The notes beneath the pieces were generated by a model, which was not told the origin of the DNA, searched no databases, and worked only from the letters and a program-made list of their open reading frames with translations. Positions 27,566-36,737 of a DNA stretch of 64,000 nt are shown piece after piece. Made by a program: the position numbers and the translations under genes. Source of the DNA: JBBDIM01 sp040880405 (GTDB lineage: Bacteria; Planctomycetota; Planctomycetia; Pirellulales; Pirellulaceae); assembly GCA_040880405.1 (NCBI GenBank), contig JBBDIM010000178.1, positions 1 to 64,000 of the forward strand. The letters are read 5' to 3'. Each line of letters begins with the position of its first letter. The stretch's first letter is position 1.

Positions 27566-27602
27566 CATTGGCCACAAAATAAAACTCGTGCCCACGAAGC
27601 CC

Positions 27603-28814
27603 ATGCTGAAACTCGCTCAACTTTCTGGACCACCTGTGAAAATCGCTAGTATTGAAACACACGTCTGCAATGCGCGGATGCGGAATTGGGTATTTGTCAA
27701 AGTGACCACCACTCAGCCGGGACTCGTCGGCTGGGGGGAAGCAACGCTCGAGTGGCACACCCGCAGTGTCGTCGGAGCCGTTGAAGATCTGACTCAACTG
27801 CTGATTGGGGAAGACCCAACTCGGGTCGAGTTCCTCTGGCAGATGATGTGGCGTCAGCACTTCTGGCATGGTAACGGGGTGGTTCGTTCGACCGCCATTG
27901 CCGGAATTGATTTGGCTTTGTGGGACATCATTGGCAAGGTCCACGGAGTTCCCTGTCATAAACTGTGGGGAGGTCCGGTGCGAGACTCGATTCGCCTCTA
28001 CTGCCATTTGGGAGGAGGGCAGCTCGAGAGCTTTTACGAAACCCCCGTCGACAATGCCCGGCAATTCGCCGACTTGGCTGTCCAGGCGGTAGAAGACGGA
28101 TTCAGCGCCTTCAAGTCGATGGCCGTTCCTCCCACGATGCCGGTGGAAGGTCTCCGCGCGATCAAAGCGGCCGATGCCTGCGTTTCCGCGATGCGGGACG
28201 CTGTGGGGGACGATATTGACATCATGGTCGACTGCCATGCCCGCCCTTCACCCGCGATGGGAATGCAATTCGCAAAGGCGCTCGATCCGTACGGCCTGTA
28301 TTTCTTCGAAGAGCCGTGCTGGCCGGAGAGTTTAGACAGTTTGGCGGCAATCAACCGGGCGGTGACTACGCCGATCGCTACCGGCGAACGGTTGACGCAC
28401 CTGGCTGCGTTTCGCGATCTCTTTGCCGTCCGGGGCTGCGAAGTGTGTCAGCTCGACCTGACGCACTGCGGTGGTTTCACCGAGGCCCGGCGGATCGCGG
28501 CCTTGGCCGATGCTCATCGGATCGCGCTGGCCCCGCACAATCCGCAAGGCCCTGTCAGCACGGCTGCCTCGCTGGAGTTCGGCTTTTCTCAACCTAACTA
28601 CATCATTTGCGAGTCGGTACATCAGGACGTACCCTGGCGGCAGGAAGTGGTTGAGGAGGGTTACGTCGTCGATAAACGAACTCGCACCGTAACTCCCAAC
28701 ACGCGTCCTGGCCTGGGGGTGACGGTCAATGAAGAAGCGATCAAGAGGTTTCCCTTCGAGCAGGAAGTACCGCAGCGCGTGTTTTATAGCGACGGTGCGG
28801 TGGGAGACTGGTAA
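27603..28814 (+). CDS. Enolase-superfamily sugar-acid dehydratase, galactonate dehydratase-like
   Basis: A 403-residue mandelate racemase/muconate lactonizing enzyme family member. Metal ligands are Asp210, Glu236 and Glu262; the probable acid/base residues are His212 (D-x-H) and His312 (PHNPQGP). These spacings (2, 26, 52 and 102 from the Asp) equal those I recall for E. coli D-galactonate dehydratase (Asp183, His185, Glu209, Glu235, His285), so dehydration of an aldonic acid to a 2-keto-3-deoxy acid is likely; the exact substrate is open. The frame is open upstream to 27468, but that would translate through the palindromic operator; ATG 27603 or GTG 27636 is the more plausible start. First gene of the rightward catabolic arm. 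Confidence 0.9.
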   Translation: MLKLAQLSGPPVKIASIETHVCNARMRNWVFVKVTTTQPGLVGWGEATLEWHTRSVVGAVEDLTQLLIGEDPTRVEFLWQMMWRQHFWHGNGVVRSTAIAGIDLALWDIIGKVHGVPCHKLWGGPVRDSIRLYCHLGGGQLESFYETPVDNARQFADLAVQAVEDGFSAFKSMAVPPTMPVEGLRAIKAADACVSAMRDAVGDDIDIMVDCHARPSPAMGMQFAKALDPYGLYFFEEPCWPESLDSLAAINRAVTTPIATGERLTHLAAFRDLFAVRGCEVCQLDLTHCGGFTEARRIAALADAHRIALAPHNPQGPVSTAASLEFGFSQPNYIICESVHQDVPWRQEVVEEGYVVDKRTRTVTPNTRPGLGVTVNEEAIKRFPFEQEVPQRVFYSDGAVGDW

Positions 28815-28830
28815 CGGGGCTTTAGCCTGT

Positions 28831-28865
28831 CGGTCCTGAACCGTTCGTTTCCTGGGACCGTTTTT
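28831..28865 (+). terminator. Possible terminator after dehydratase gene
   Basis: CGGTCC (28831-28836) pairs with GGACCG (28855-28860), followed immediately by five T. The 18-nt loop is long and the next gene starts 30 nt downstream, so it may only attenuate transcription. Confidence 0.4.
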
Positions 28866-28894
28866 CATCCTCAACCGCACGCTCACGAATCACG

Positions 28895-30286
28895 ATGCAA
28901 TCCACCGCTATTCCGGCCTTCAACCATCCTTCTTTTCGCGGTCGCATCGGCGTGGCGCAGTGCGATATCACGCCTCCCGTCGGAATTTATTCGCGCACCT
29001 GGGGTGCGGCGACCCATGAGGTCGCGCAGTCGATTCATCGGCCGCTGACGCTCAGCGCGATGACGATTGCGAGTTCCCAGCGAAGCTCGCCGCTGGTCCT
29101 GGTTTGTGCCGATCTCAGTTTCTGGAAGACGCCGGAGGCGATGGCAACCTTTCAGGCTCAACTGTTGCAGGAGTTGGCCTTACCCCCAGAGGACTTTATT
29201 TTCGCGCTGGCTCATACTCATGCGGCCCCTCCTCTTGTCATCACGGACGAACCGCTTCCCGGCGGCGACCTCTTGCGGGAATATATGGAGTCCTTGCCGG
29301 AGCGAATCGTGCAGACCGTCCGCCAAGCAGAGCAGCAGTCGTTCGACGCAATCCTGGAATGGGAGACCGGACGCTGCAGCCTGGCTACCGTGCGAGATTT
29401 TCGCGATCCGGCCCCCGGCAAAGATCGGTTCCTCTGCGGCTATTCCCCCAATGCGAAGGCGGATGACACGCTTCTAGTGGGCAGGATTACCGATGCTCAA
29501 GGGACGACCCGCGCCACCCTGGTGAACTATGCCTGCCATCCTACCACGCTGGCCTGGGAGAACACGGCCATTTCGCCCGACTACATCGGTGCCACGCGGG
29601 AACTCGTGGAACAGACGACGCAGGCTCCCATGTTTTTTCTGTTGGGGGCCTGCGGTGAATTGGCACCCCGATATCAATACACGGGAGTCACGGCGGTTGC
29701 CGATGCCCATGGGCGGCAACTCGGCTACGCCGTGCTCTCGACGCTCAGCGGGATGGAACCCCCGGGAACTGCCTTGAAATACGCCGGCATCGTTGAATCG
29801 GGAGCCCCGTTGGCCTGTTGGGCCCGAGAACCGCACGCGTCTTCTTCGCAATTGGATACCCTTCAAACTACGATCGACATCCCTCTCAAGCATTGGCCTA
29901 CCGCCGAGGAGCTGGAGCGGGAATATCTGGCCAGTAGCGATCCTTTCCAACAGGAGCGGCTAAGGCGAAAGCGGGGCATCCGCCTGGCCTTGGGAGACGG
30001 CGATACCTTTCCCTTGAAACTCTTTACGTGGCGCGTCGGCGAGGCCATCCTGACAGGCAGCCTGGGAGAGGCCTATTCTGTTTTTCAAGAGGATTTGCGA
30101 GCCCAGTTCAAGGAAAACCCGGTGATCTGCATGAATCTCATTAACGGTTCGCTGGGATATTTGCCGCCGGCAGATCGGTATGACGAAGACATCTATCCTG
30201 TCTGGCAGACCCCGTTCGACCGTGGTTGCCTCGAATTGACACTCGCTGCGGCAAGGAAATCGATTCATGACCTTCTCTCCCGATAA
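28895..30286 (+). CDS. Neutral/alkaline ceramidase N-terminal-like protein
   Basis: A 463-residue protein resembling the N-terminal catalytic part of neutral/alkaline non-lysosomal ceramidases, a domain common in planctomycete and other bacterial catabolic clusters where the substrate is not ceramide. Landmarks are GVAQCDITPPVGIYSRTW at about residues 19-36, the metal-site motif HTHAAPP near residue 109, and NYACHPTTL near 212, both rich in candidate zinc-binding His. No signal peptide is visible, so a cytosolic hydrolase is suggested. Its stop lies inside the next reading frame (20-nt overlap), indicating translational coupling. Substrate unknown; context suggests a sugar acid or conjugate feeding the dehydratase. 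Confidence 0.85.
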   Translation: MQSTAIPAFNHPSFRGRIGVAQCDITPPVGIYSRTWGAATHEVAQSIHRPLTLSAMTIASSQRSSPLVLVCADLSFWKTPEAMATFQAQLLQELALPPEDFIFALAHTHAAPPLVITDEPLPGGDLLREYMESLPERIVQTVRQAEQQSFDAILEWETGRCSLATVRDFRDPAPGKDRFLCGYSPNAKADDTLLVGRITDAQGTTRATLVNYACHPTTLAWENTAISPDYIGATRELVEQTTQAPMFFLLGACGELAPRYQYTGVTAVADAHGRQLGYAVLSTLSGMEPPGTALKYAGIVESGAPLACWAREPHASSSQLDTLQTTIDIPLKHWPTAEELEREYLASSDPFQQERLRRKRGIRLALGDGDTFPLKLFTWRVGEAILTGSLGEAYSVFQEDLRAQFKENPVICMNLINGSLGYLPPADRYDEDIYPVWQTPFDRGCLELTLAAARKSIHDLLSR

Positions 30287-30545
30287 CCGCGAGCTGCACG
30301 GCGTTTTGCCGGTGCTGCACACGCCCTTCCTGGAAAACGGGGCGATTGATTTCGCGACCCTGCAGCGAGAGATCGATTGGGCATTGGAAGTGGGCGCAAA
30401 CGGGATCGTGCTGGCCATCGAAAAATACCTGATGAAGAAACGGGGGATTTTCCCGAACACAATTCAACGGCAACCGGTCGGGTGGGAACTCGACGCCGAG
30501 ACGATGGCGGCAGTCGATCGGTTGTTTCAGTTGTCACTCGCCTGA
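30267..30545 (+). pseudogene. Internally deleted DHDPS/KDG-aldolase family gene
   Basis: A 92-residue in-frame remnant. The first 50 residues match the N-terminus of dihydrodipicolinate synthase family aldolases (LHGVLPVLHTPFLENGAIDF, then a GANGIVLA strand). The last 42 match the C-terminus (a KYLMKKRGIF helix with N and RQPVG, then ETMAAVDRLF). About 200 residues of the barrel between them are missing, including the regions that carry the Schiff-base Lys and catalytic Tyr, so it cannot be an active aldolase. The apparent junction is near 30415. It overlaps the ceramidase-like gene by 20 nt, so the coupling survived. The lost enzyme would fit as the 2-keto-3-deoxy acid aldolase after the dehydratase. 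Confidence 0.8.
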
Positions 30546-30666
30546 TCGTCTCCTTTGACCGCCGAGAACCCTCTGCCCCCTGACTGCCCCGACCGACCGT
30601 GTAGGCCCCTGGCTCTGCGGAAACGAGAACAAGTGTTGTCCCCCGCGCATCAATAGGATTCCAAGC

Positions 30667-32103
30667 GTGATCGAGCAAGATGGCGAAGTCCGGAAGCAGC
30701 AGGTGTCTCCCCATTCGGCTGGCGAGAGGCCTTCCGCTGCCACGGACGGGCTGCCACAAGCGCCAGGGGGACGGCCCACGATGGTCCGTTACCGGGTGAT
30801 TGCCTGGCTTGCCGTGGCGGCAGCGCTGGCCTATTTGTGTCGCAATTCGCTCAGCGTGGCAGAAAGCCGGATTCGCGACGACCTGGGCCTTACGCTGGCC
30901 CAGTCCGGCAGCATCATGGGAGCATTCTTTTGGACGTACGCTCTCTTTCAAGTACCTGCAGGCGCGTTTTCCCATCGCTTCGGAACCCGATTGGCCCTGA
31001 TGCTGTTTGCCACGGCCTGGTCCGTCGCCATGTTTTCGTCGGCGATCTCGCAGGGGTTTGTGCTGCTGATTCTCGCGCAGTTGATGATGGGAATCGCTCA
31101 AGCGGGGATCTTCCCCGCGTCGACCAATTCAATCAACTACTGGATGCCGATGTCGCAGCGATCGTTGGGTTGCGGCCTGTTGGCGGTAGGGATGCAGGTT
31201 GGGGCCATCATCGCGAGTGTCCTGACCGGCGAGCTTTTAGGGGTTATGAGTTGGCGGTGGGTCTTTTTTCTGTTTTCGCTTCCAGGACTGGTGTGGGCGG
31301 TCCTGTTTTTCCTGCGTTTTCGTGATCGGCCTGAGCTGGCACCGGAGGTCAACTCCGCGGAACAAAGCTTGATTGAAACGGGCCGACCCGCCGATCAGAA
31401 GGCAGCCGCAGATCGAGACACGGGACCGACCAATTGGGTCGCCATGCTCCGCCACCCAGGACTTTGGCTGATTCACGGCCAACAGGTCTGCCGGGCGGCA
31501 GGATACATGTTCTTCGCCAGTTGGTTCCCGACTTTCCTGCAGCAAACGCGGGGTGTTTCCATTGCCCAATCCGGCTACCTGCAAAGTGTCGTTCTGGCTG
31601 GGGCTTTGGCAGGAGGGCTGCTCGGCGGAATCCTGACCGACTGGATCTGGCGGAAAACCGGAAATCTTCGGTTGAGCCGCAGCGGCGTGGGAGCGGCGGC
31701 ACTGGGAGCGTGCGGATTGCTGATTTTGGGCAGTTGGTTCGTCGAGCATGTCGGGGTGGCGATCGGCCTGATGGCCGTGGGAATTTTCTTCGCCTCGCTG
31801 GCCGGCCCGGCCATGTTCACCTCGGTGATCGATATCAGCGGTTCGCGGGTTGCGCAGGTTTTGGGCGCGGTCAATATGACCGGCAATTTTGCCGTGGCCA
31901 TCTGTCCGATTCTGGTGGGGCAATTGTTCGAGCGAACCGCTAATTGGAATCTCGTGCTGATCCTCTTTGCCGCCATCTACCTGGTCGGTGCCGTCTGCTG
32001 GGCCTTCTTCAACCCGCGGATAGGTATCTTCAACTCGGACCACCAGTCCCCAGCTTGCAACAGCGCCCGACCCACGATTCTCCTGGCAGCCAAGGAAGAG
32101 TAA
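30667..32103 (+). CDS. MFS transporter, hexuronate/aldonate (ACS) type
   Basis: A 478-residue major facilitator with about 12 TM helices. The loop 2-3 signature reads GAFSHRFGTRLAL, and the MGIAQAGIFPASTNSINYWM segment is typical of the anion:cation symporter branch, which carries hexuronates, galactonate and related organic anions. A GTG at 30667 gives a polar 38-residue leader; the ATG at 30781 with a preceding AGGGGG is an alternative and yields a more standard N-terminus. It is the last gene of the rightward arm behind the dehydratase and broken aldolase, so uptake of the sugar acid handled by this cluster is likely. A polar C-terminal tail after the last TM has no known role. Confidence 0.9.
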   Translation: MIEQDGEVRKQQVSPHSAGERPSAATDGLPQAPGGRPTMVRYRVIAWLAVAAALAYLCRNSLSVAESRIRDDLGLTLAQSGSIMGAFFWTYALFQVPAGAFSHRFGTRLALMLFATAWSVAMFSSAISQGFVLLILAQLMMGIAQAGIFPASTNSINYWMPMSQRSLGCGLLAVGMQVGAIIASVLTGELLGVMSWRWVFFLFSLPGLVWAVLFFLRFRDRPELAPEVNSAEQSLIETGRPADQKAAADRDTGPTNWVAMLRHPGLWLIHGQQVCRAAGYMFFASWFPTFLQQTRGVSIAQSGYLQSVVLAGALAGGLLGGILTDWIWRKTGNLRLSRSGVGAAALGACGLLILGSWFVEHVGVAIGLMAVGIFFASLAGPAMFTSVIDISGSRVAQVLGAVNMTGNFAVAICPILVGQLFERTANWNLVLILFAAIYLVGAVCWAFFNPRIGIFNSDHQSPACNSARPTILLAAKEE

Positions 32104-32369
32104 CAAAGCGTGGCGCAGCCCAGCTCACCCTGACCCTGGCGTTTCCATCTTGCCAGGCAGAGGCATGGTCTCCGACGATACCGAACATACCTGCATGGTG
32201 GCTCAGGCCTTGATCACGTCATCGCAATCGTAGAAAGGCCGCATAAGGTCAGCGTGAACGGTTTCTAAAATCGGCCTTATCTTCAGGGCGAACAGCTATC
32301 CGCGGTGGTAGAATGAGAATGGTAGGCCACGTCGCGGGGACGAGGCATTGATTTTGCGCGAGGTTCCAC

Positions 32370-33065
32370 GTGAGCAGTCGAATTTTGGTGGTCGAGGACG
32401 AATTGCGGATCGCTGATTTTGTCGTTCGCGGATTGTCCGAAGAAGGCTACCGCGTCGAGCATGCCACCGATGGACAAGCGGCATGGCTTCGTCTTCAGAC
32501 GGACTCCTGGGACCTTGTTCTGCTGGACTGGTGGCTTCCCGGCGAAGATGGCCTGCAGGTTCTGAAACGGTTCAGGCAGAAAGATCGCATCACGCCCGTT
32601 CTGTTTCTGACGGCTCGCGACGCGATTTCCGAACGCGTCGCAGGACTGGACACCGGTGCCGATGATTACCTCACCAAGCCGTTCGCCTTTGAAGAATTGC
32701 TGGCTCGCGTGCGGGCGTTATTGCGCCGCCCGAGTCAGAAAAATGCGGTTACGCTCGAATTCCAGGACATTCGGATCGATCTAGAGACTCAGCGGGCGAG
32801 CCGCGGCGGCCATTCGCTCGACCTGACCGCCAAGGAGTTGTCACTCTTGATTTTTTTCGTGCGCCATCCGCGCAAGGTACTTTCGCGGACCAGAATTTAC
32901 CAAACCGTATGGGATGAGAATTTCGATGGATTCTCCAACACGCTGGAAGTCCATGTGAAAGATCTGCGCCGCAAGCTCGAATTGCATGGCCCACGAATGA
33001 TTCAAACTCGCCGCGGCCTGGGATATGTGCTGGATGCCGCACCGGCTGAGGAGGGCGAACGGTGA
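32370..33065 (+). CDS. OmpR/PhoB-type response regulator
   Basis: A 231-residue two-domain response regulator. The receiver has the acidic pair Glu9/Asp10, phosphoacceptor Asp53, Thr81 and Lys103 (LTKPF). The C-terminal winged helix (about 130-223) includes the recognition region near SNTLEVHVKDLRRKL and ends with TRRGLGYVL. GTG start. Its stop overlaps the histidine kinase start by 4 nt. It resembles CusR/CopR-like members of the family. The neighbouring convergent RND efflux operon is the probable target, though no direct repeat binding site was confirmed. Confidence 0.95.
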   Translation: MSSRILVVEDELRIADFVVRGLSEEGYRVEHATDGQAAWLRLQTDSWDLVLLDWWLPGEDGLQVLKRFRQKDRITPVLFLTARDAISERVAGLDTGADDYLTKPFAFEELLARVRALLRRPSQKNAVTLEFQDIRIDLETQRASRGGHSLDLTAKELSLLIFFVRHPRKVLSRTRIYQTVWDENFDGFSNTLEVHVKDLRRKLELHGPRMIQTRRGLGYVLDAAPAEEGER

Positions 33066-34507
33066 AATTGGTCCATCGCGTGTCGGTCTTCTTTCTGGCG
33101 GCATTAGCGATCGTCTTGGTGATCTATTCCAGTATTTTCTACGCGTTCGTTCGCGCGCGGTTGGTGCAGCAGTTCGAACAAGAAGTGCAGGGTGCGCTCA
33201 ATTCGCTTGTTGCCGCCGTCGAAATCGAGCCAGAAGAAGTCAAGTGGCAGCCGCTTGAACATGCGATTGTCTTGGGTGCCGTTCAGGGACCGGACGAAGT
33301 GCAATGGGTTGTGATTGGGGATGGTCGCCGCGTGGTTGAAAAGTCTCGCAATGCCACATCCGAGCTAATTGCACAGGCCAATGCAATCGCATCTTCTGCG
33401 TCTACCACTGCCGATACCGGACAGACGGTCACGCCTGATGATTGGCATATTCTCCATCAGCGCCTCGTCGCACCGATACCGGATCGCAGAGGGCGAGAAT
33501 TGGATGAATTTGACGAAATCGTTGTGATGGTTGCCCATTCCGCAGCGCCACTAAACGCCAACCTGAACCGCTTGCTATTGTTGGTATGCGCGCTCCCGGT
33601 CGGGACATGGCTAGTGGCGGTCGCCGCCGGTCATTGGTTCTGCCGCCGGGCCTTGCAGCCGGTTTTGGATATGTCCCAACAGGCGCGCTCCATGACTGGT
33701 GCCAACTTTCATTCCCGACTGCCGGTGAGCGAGACAGGGGACGAGTTGGCGGACCTGGCAGTGGCCTTTAACACCCTGCTCGACCATCAGCACCGCGCCT
33801 TCGAGCAACAACGGCGCTTCACCGGTGATGCGGCCCACGAATTACGGACTCCGTTGACGGTGTTGCTGGGGCAGATTGACGTGGCGCTGCGCCGAACTCG
33901 GTCGCCGCAGGAATACGCCGCCACGCTTGGCCTGCTGCGCGATCAAACCGCCCAACTGCAGACAATCGTTGAATCGCTCTTATTCCTTGCGCGAGCGGAG
34001 GAAGACGCGATTTTGCCGGACTCGGAAACCTTCTCCCTAGCGGCATGGTTGCCGGAGTATATGAATCGCTGGAATGAACATCCCCGTCGAGGCGATATTA
34101 GCCTCCGGATCGCGTCTGTCGGTACTACCCAGATCAAGGCATCATCGGCGTTGTTGACTCGCTTGATGGACAATCTGATCGAGAACGCCCTGAAGTACAG
34201 CACACCTGGTTCGCGAGTGGAGGTCATTGCGGGCCGCGACGACGCCGAGGCACTCGTGGAAGTCCAAGACCAGGGACGCGGCATTGGGGTCGAGGATTTG
34301 TCCGAGATCTTCAATCCTTTCTTTCGTTCGCGGGCGGCCCGTGATGCAGGAATTGCGGGCACCGGCTTGGGCCTTGCCATTGCCGCGAGAATCGCCACCG
34401 CCTGCGGCGGTTGGCTCGAATGCACCAGTGAGTTGGGCCGGGGTAGTCGCTTCACGTTACGACTGCCGACCGCATCCAACAACGTTCTCGCGGGGAATGC
34501 CTGTTGA
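33062..34507 (+). CDS. Sensor histidine kinase
   Basis: A 481-residue membrane kinase with a GTG start preceded by an excellent AGGAGGG (7 nt spacing). TM1 is at about residues 7-29, a periplasmic sensor region at 30-165 and TM2 at about 170-192. HAMP covers about 193-245, the dimerisation helix carries His259 (DAAHELRTPL), and the HATPase domain has an N-box (LMDNLIENALKYS) and a GTGLGLAI G-box. It resembles CusS-type heavy-metal/envelope sensors. The sensor domain has no obvious metal-binding cluster, so the signal is open. Translationally coupled to the response regulator. Confidence 0.95.
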   Translation: MKLVHRVSVFFLAALAIVLVIYSSIFYAFVRARLVQQFEQEVQGALNSLVAAVEIEPEEVKWQPLEHAIVLGAVQGPDEVQWVVIGDGRRVVEKSRNATSELIAQANAIASSASTTADTGQTVTPDDWHILHQRLVAPIPDRRGRELDEFDEIVVMVAHSAAPLNANLNRLLLLVCALPVGTWLVAVAAGHWFCRRALQPVLDMSQQARSMTGANFHSRLPVSETGDELADLAVAFNTLLDHQHRAFEQQRRFTGDAAHELRTPLTVLLGQIDVALRRTRSPQEYAATLGLLRDQTAQLQTIVESLLFLARAEEDAILPDSETFSLAAWLPEYMNRWNEHPRRGDISLRIASVGTTQIKASSALLTRLMDNLIENALKYSTPGSRVEVIAGRDDAEALVEVQDQGRGIGVEDLSEIFNPFFRSRAARDAGIAGTGLGLAIAARIATACGGWLECTSELGRGSRFTLRLPTASNNVLAGNAC

Positions 34508-34632
34508 GGCGGTGTTTGAAACAGTCCGCCGAACATAAAGACGATTTTAATCAGCCTTCAGGAAGGCCTTAGATCGAAGTGCGATACTGCTTGTACACAT
34601 CCGCTTTACATCTCAGTTCACGGGAGAAAGCA

Positions 34633-34860
34633 ATGACAAGCATTATTGCCGTAGTTCAAATCGCCGCCTTCTTGACCGCAGTCGTCCTGGTTTCAATATG
34701 CTTGGTCTCAAGCACAAGAATTGAAGTCGAGCAGGACTTGCCCTTAACGCGAAAATCACCACCGCCTACGGTGGACGAACGCAAGAAAACCGGGGATTCG
34801 CGATCGCAGAAATCAATCGCTATCTCCCCCCGCTCACACCCATTCATTGCGAATCATTAA
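34633..34860 (+). CDS. Small single-TM protein
   Basis: A 75-residue frame starting at an ATG with GGAGAAAG upstream. One hydrophobic helix covers residues 3-25, followed by a polar, Lys/Ser/Pro-rich tail. It follows the histidine kinase by 125 nt on the same strand and converges on the outer-membrane factor gene. I do not recognise it. The start site and TM helix support it being real, but short length leaves doubt. Confidence 0.45.
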   Translation: MTSIIAVVQIAAFLTAVVLVSICLVSSTRIEVEQDLPLTRKSPPPTVDERKKTGDSRSQKSIAISPRSHPFIANH

Positions 34861-34865
34861 TGCGT

Positions 34866-36515
34866 TTACTGCTCGATTGAATCGAGTTTCGTTGCTGACA
34901 AGGCCGCTTCGCTGGGGAGTGGAGGAAGGCTCTCTTCCTCCAGTGCGTTCTCTTCTCCCGTGGCTGGCGCGTCAATTACCTCACCCGGTAGGTAGGGCAT
35001 TTGCGAACAGCGAATATCCGCATAAGTCGTTCCGGAGGTTGTTAACAAGTAACCGCCGCCCAGAGACTGGTAGGCTTTGACGATAGCCGAGAGTTGCTGC
35101 TGCTTGGTATTGATCAAGTCGATTCGTGCTTCCAGTAGATCACGTTGCGAGAACAAGACGTCCAAATACTCCGATCGAGCGTTTTGAAATAGACTGGTCG
35201 CGACATCCACCGATTCTTCGAGGGCGACGACTTGGCTCTGTTTGAGCTCAACGCTCTGGCGATAGTTCTCTACTTTGGCCATGCGATTGACCACTTCGGT
35301 GTAGGCATTCAAGACGGTACGTTGGTAGTCGTAAACGGCCTGCAATTGCCGAGCGTTGGCACTTTGGTATTCGGCTCGGATGCCCGCCTTGTTAATCAGC
35401 GGAGCGACTAACTCACCCATGGTGCTGGCGATAAACGCACCTGGATCGAAGAGGTATCGCGGGTTAAATGCTTCGAAGCCGACGCTAGCAGTAATGTCCA
35501 GTCGGGGAAAGAATTGCGCTCTGGCGACCAGTACGTCGAGGCCGGAAGCGGACAATTCGCGTTCCGCGGCACGAATATCACGCCGGTTCTGCAGCAGTTG
35601 CGCCGGGACACCCACGCCCAGCAGGCTGGAGTCGAGATGGATGAAGTCCCACGACGCCCGCTGAACCAATTGAGGATAACGACCGACGAGGAAGTTGAGC
35701 TTGTTCTCCGTTTCGAGGATCTCCTGTTGAATGATCAGCCGTTCACTTTCGTTTTTGCGAACTTCCGCCCGGAATCGCTGGACAGCCAACTCGGTACCAC
35801 GAGCCGCCTCCTTCTGCGCTTCGGCGACTTCAAGACTTTGCTTTTGAATCTCGACGGTTTGATTCAAATAGGCCAGTCGTTGATCGAACGCGGCAAGCTC
35901 GTAGTAGTTCTCCGCAATCTCCGCGACCAGTCGAGTTACGTAGTAGTCTCGAATCTCGACCGCCTCCGCGTAACGCTGTGCGGCCGCATCCCGGGAATTG
36001 CGCAGTTCCCGCCAAATATCGATCCGCCAGAAAAGATTTGCCTTGAGACCCACGTTCGGCAGAGGATCGGGAAACTCGCCGCCACCAGGAAAGGTGAGTT
36101 GTTCTTCCGCAGCTCCAAGCGGGGTAAATTTGCTTGTCCGCTCAAACCCACCCTCGGCCCCCACATTGACAAACGGCAGGTAGGCACCACGCCGTGCCAA
36201 GATTTCGTTTTGGGCGATCTGGACCTCTTGGTTTCGGATCTTCAATTCTTGATTGGACGCCAACCCCTCGGCAATCAACTGGGATAAGGCCTGATCGTCG
36301 AAGAACTCGTAAACGCCAATTTGGGCCGCACTCTCAGCGCTCGACACGCCATTGAATTCCGGAGGCAGATAGGGATCCGAATCCACACCGCAAAGCTTCG
36401 GAATACCGCAACCTGACAGCACTGCCAAACCCAAGCAAACGACCAGAGTCGCAACGGAAATCGGCCGAAATGCCATTGCTGACATGTCTGTTCGAAAGGA
36501 GCGTCGTCTCATCAT
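34866..36515 (-). CDS. RND efflux outer-membrane factor lipoprotein (TolC/OprM family)
   Basis: A 549-residue outer-membrane factor. The N-terminal hydrophobic stretch ends in a lipobox LSGC with Cys36, so it is probably a lipid-anchored OprM/NodT-type protein. Two repeats of long alpha-helical coiled coil (about 165-270 and 370-480) carry the usual family pattern (NYYELAAFDQRL; LARAQFFPRLDITASVGF-like segment near 335). It is the last gene of the leftward adaptor-pump-channel operon, 220 nt below the pump gene. Met11 or Met14 are alternative starts. The C-terminal 50 residues are acidic and low in complexity. Confidence 0.93.
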   Translation of the reverse strand: MMRRRSFRTDMSAMAFRPISVATLVVCLGLAVLSGCGIPKLCGVDSDPYLPPEFNGVSSAESAAQIGVYEFFDDQALSQLIAEGLASNQELKIRNQEVQIAQNEILARRGAYLPFVNVGAEGGFERTSKFTPLGAAEEQLTFPGGGEFPDPLPNVGLKANLFWRIDIWRELRNSRDAAAQRYAEAVEIRDYYVTRLVAEIAENYYELAAFDQRLAYLNQTVEIQKQSLEVAEAQKEAARGTELAVQRFRAEVRKNESERLIIQQEILETENKLNFLVGRYPQLVQRASWDFIHLDSSLLGVGVPAQLLQNRRDIRAAERELSASGLDVLVARAQFFPRLDITASVGFEAFNPRYLFDPGAFIASTMGELVAPLINKAGIRAEYQSANARQLQAVYDYQRTVLNAYTEVVNRMAKVENYRQSVELKQSQVVALEESVDVATSLFQNARSEYLDVLFSQRDLLEARIDLINTKQQQLSAIVKAYQSLGGGYLLTTSGTTYADIRCSQMPYLPGEVIDAPATGEENALEEESLPPLPSEAALSATKLDSIEQ

Positions 36516-36737
36516 TGAGCCTTTGTGGCATCATGCCATTACACGACAGCGGGATTGGAATTGTGTCGTTCCTGTCCGCTCATCGGTTACTTGAATACGG
36601 ACTTCCTGAGCCCGTGTCTCGGCCAAGCCAGCCGCCCTCAGGCGGATAATCGATCCACAAAGGACCGCCAAGCCACCTCCGCAGTAAATTCGATATAGCT
36701 ACTATCGGCCCTGCAATCGATGGAAATGAGAGAATCA

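Noticed and set aside
27468..27602. N-terminal extension of the dehydratase gene
   Set aside because: It would be translated through the 28-bp palindrome and adds no family sequence; enolase-superfamily proteins start near the later ATG.
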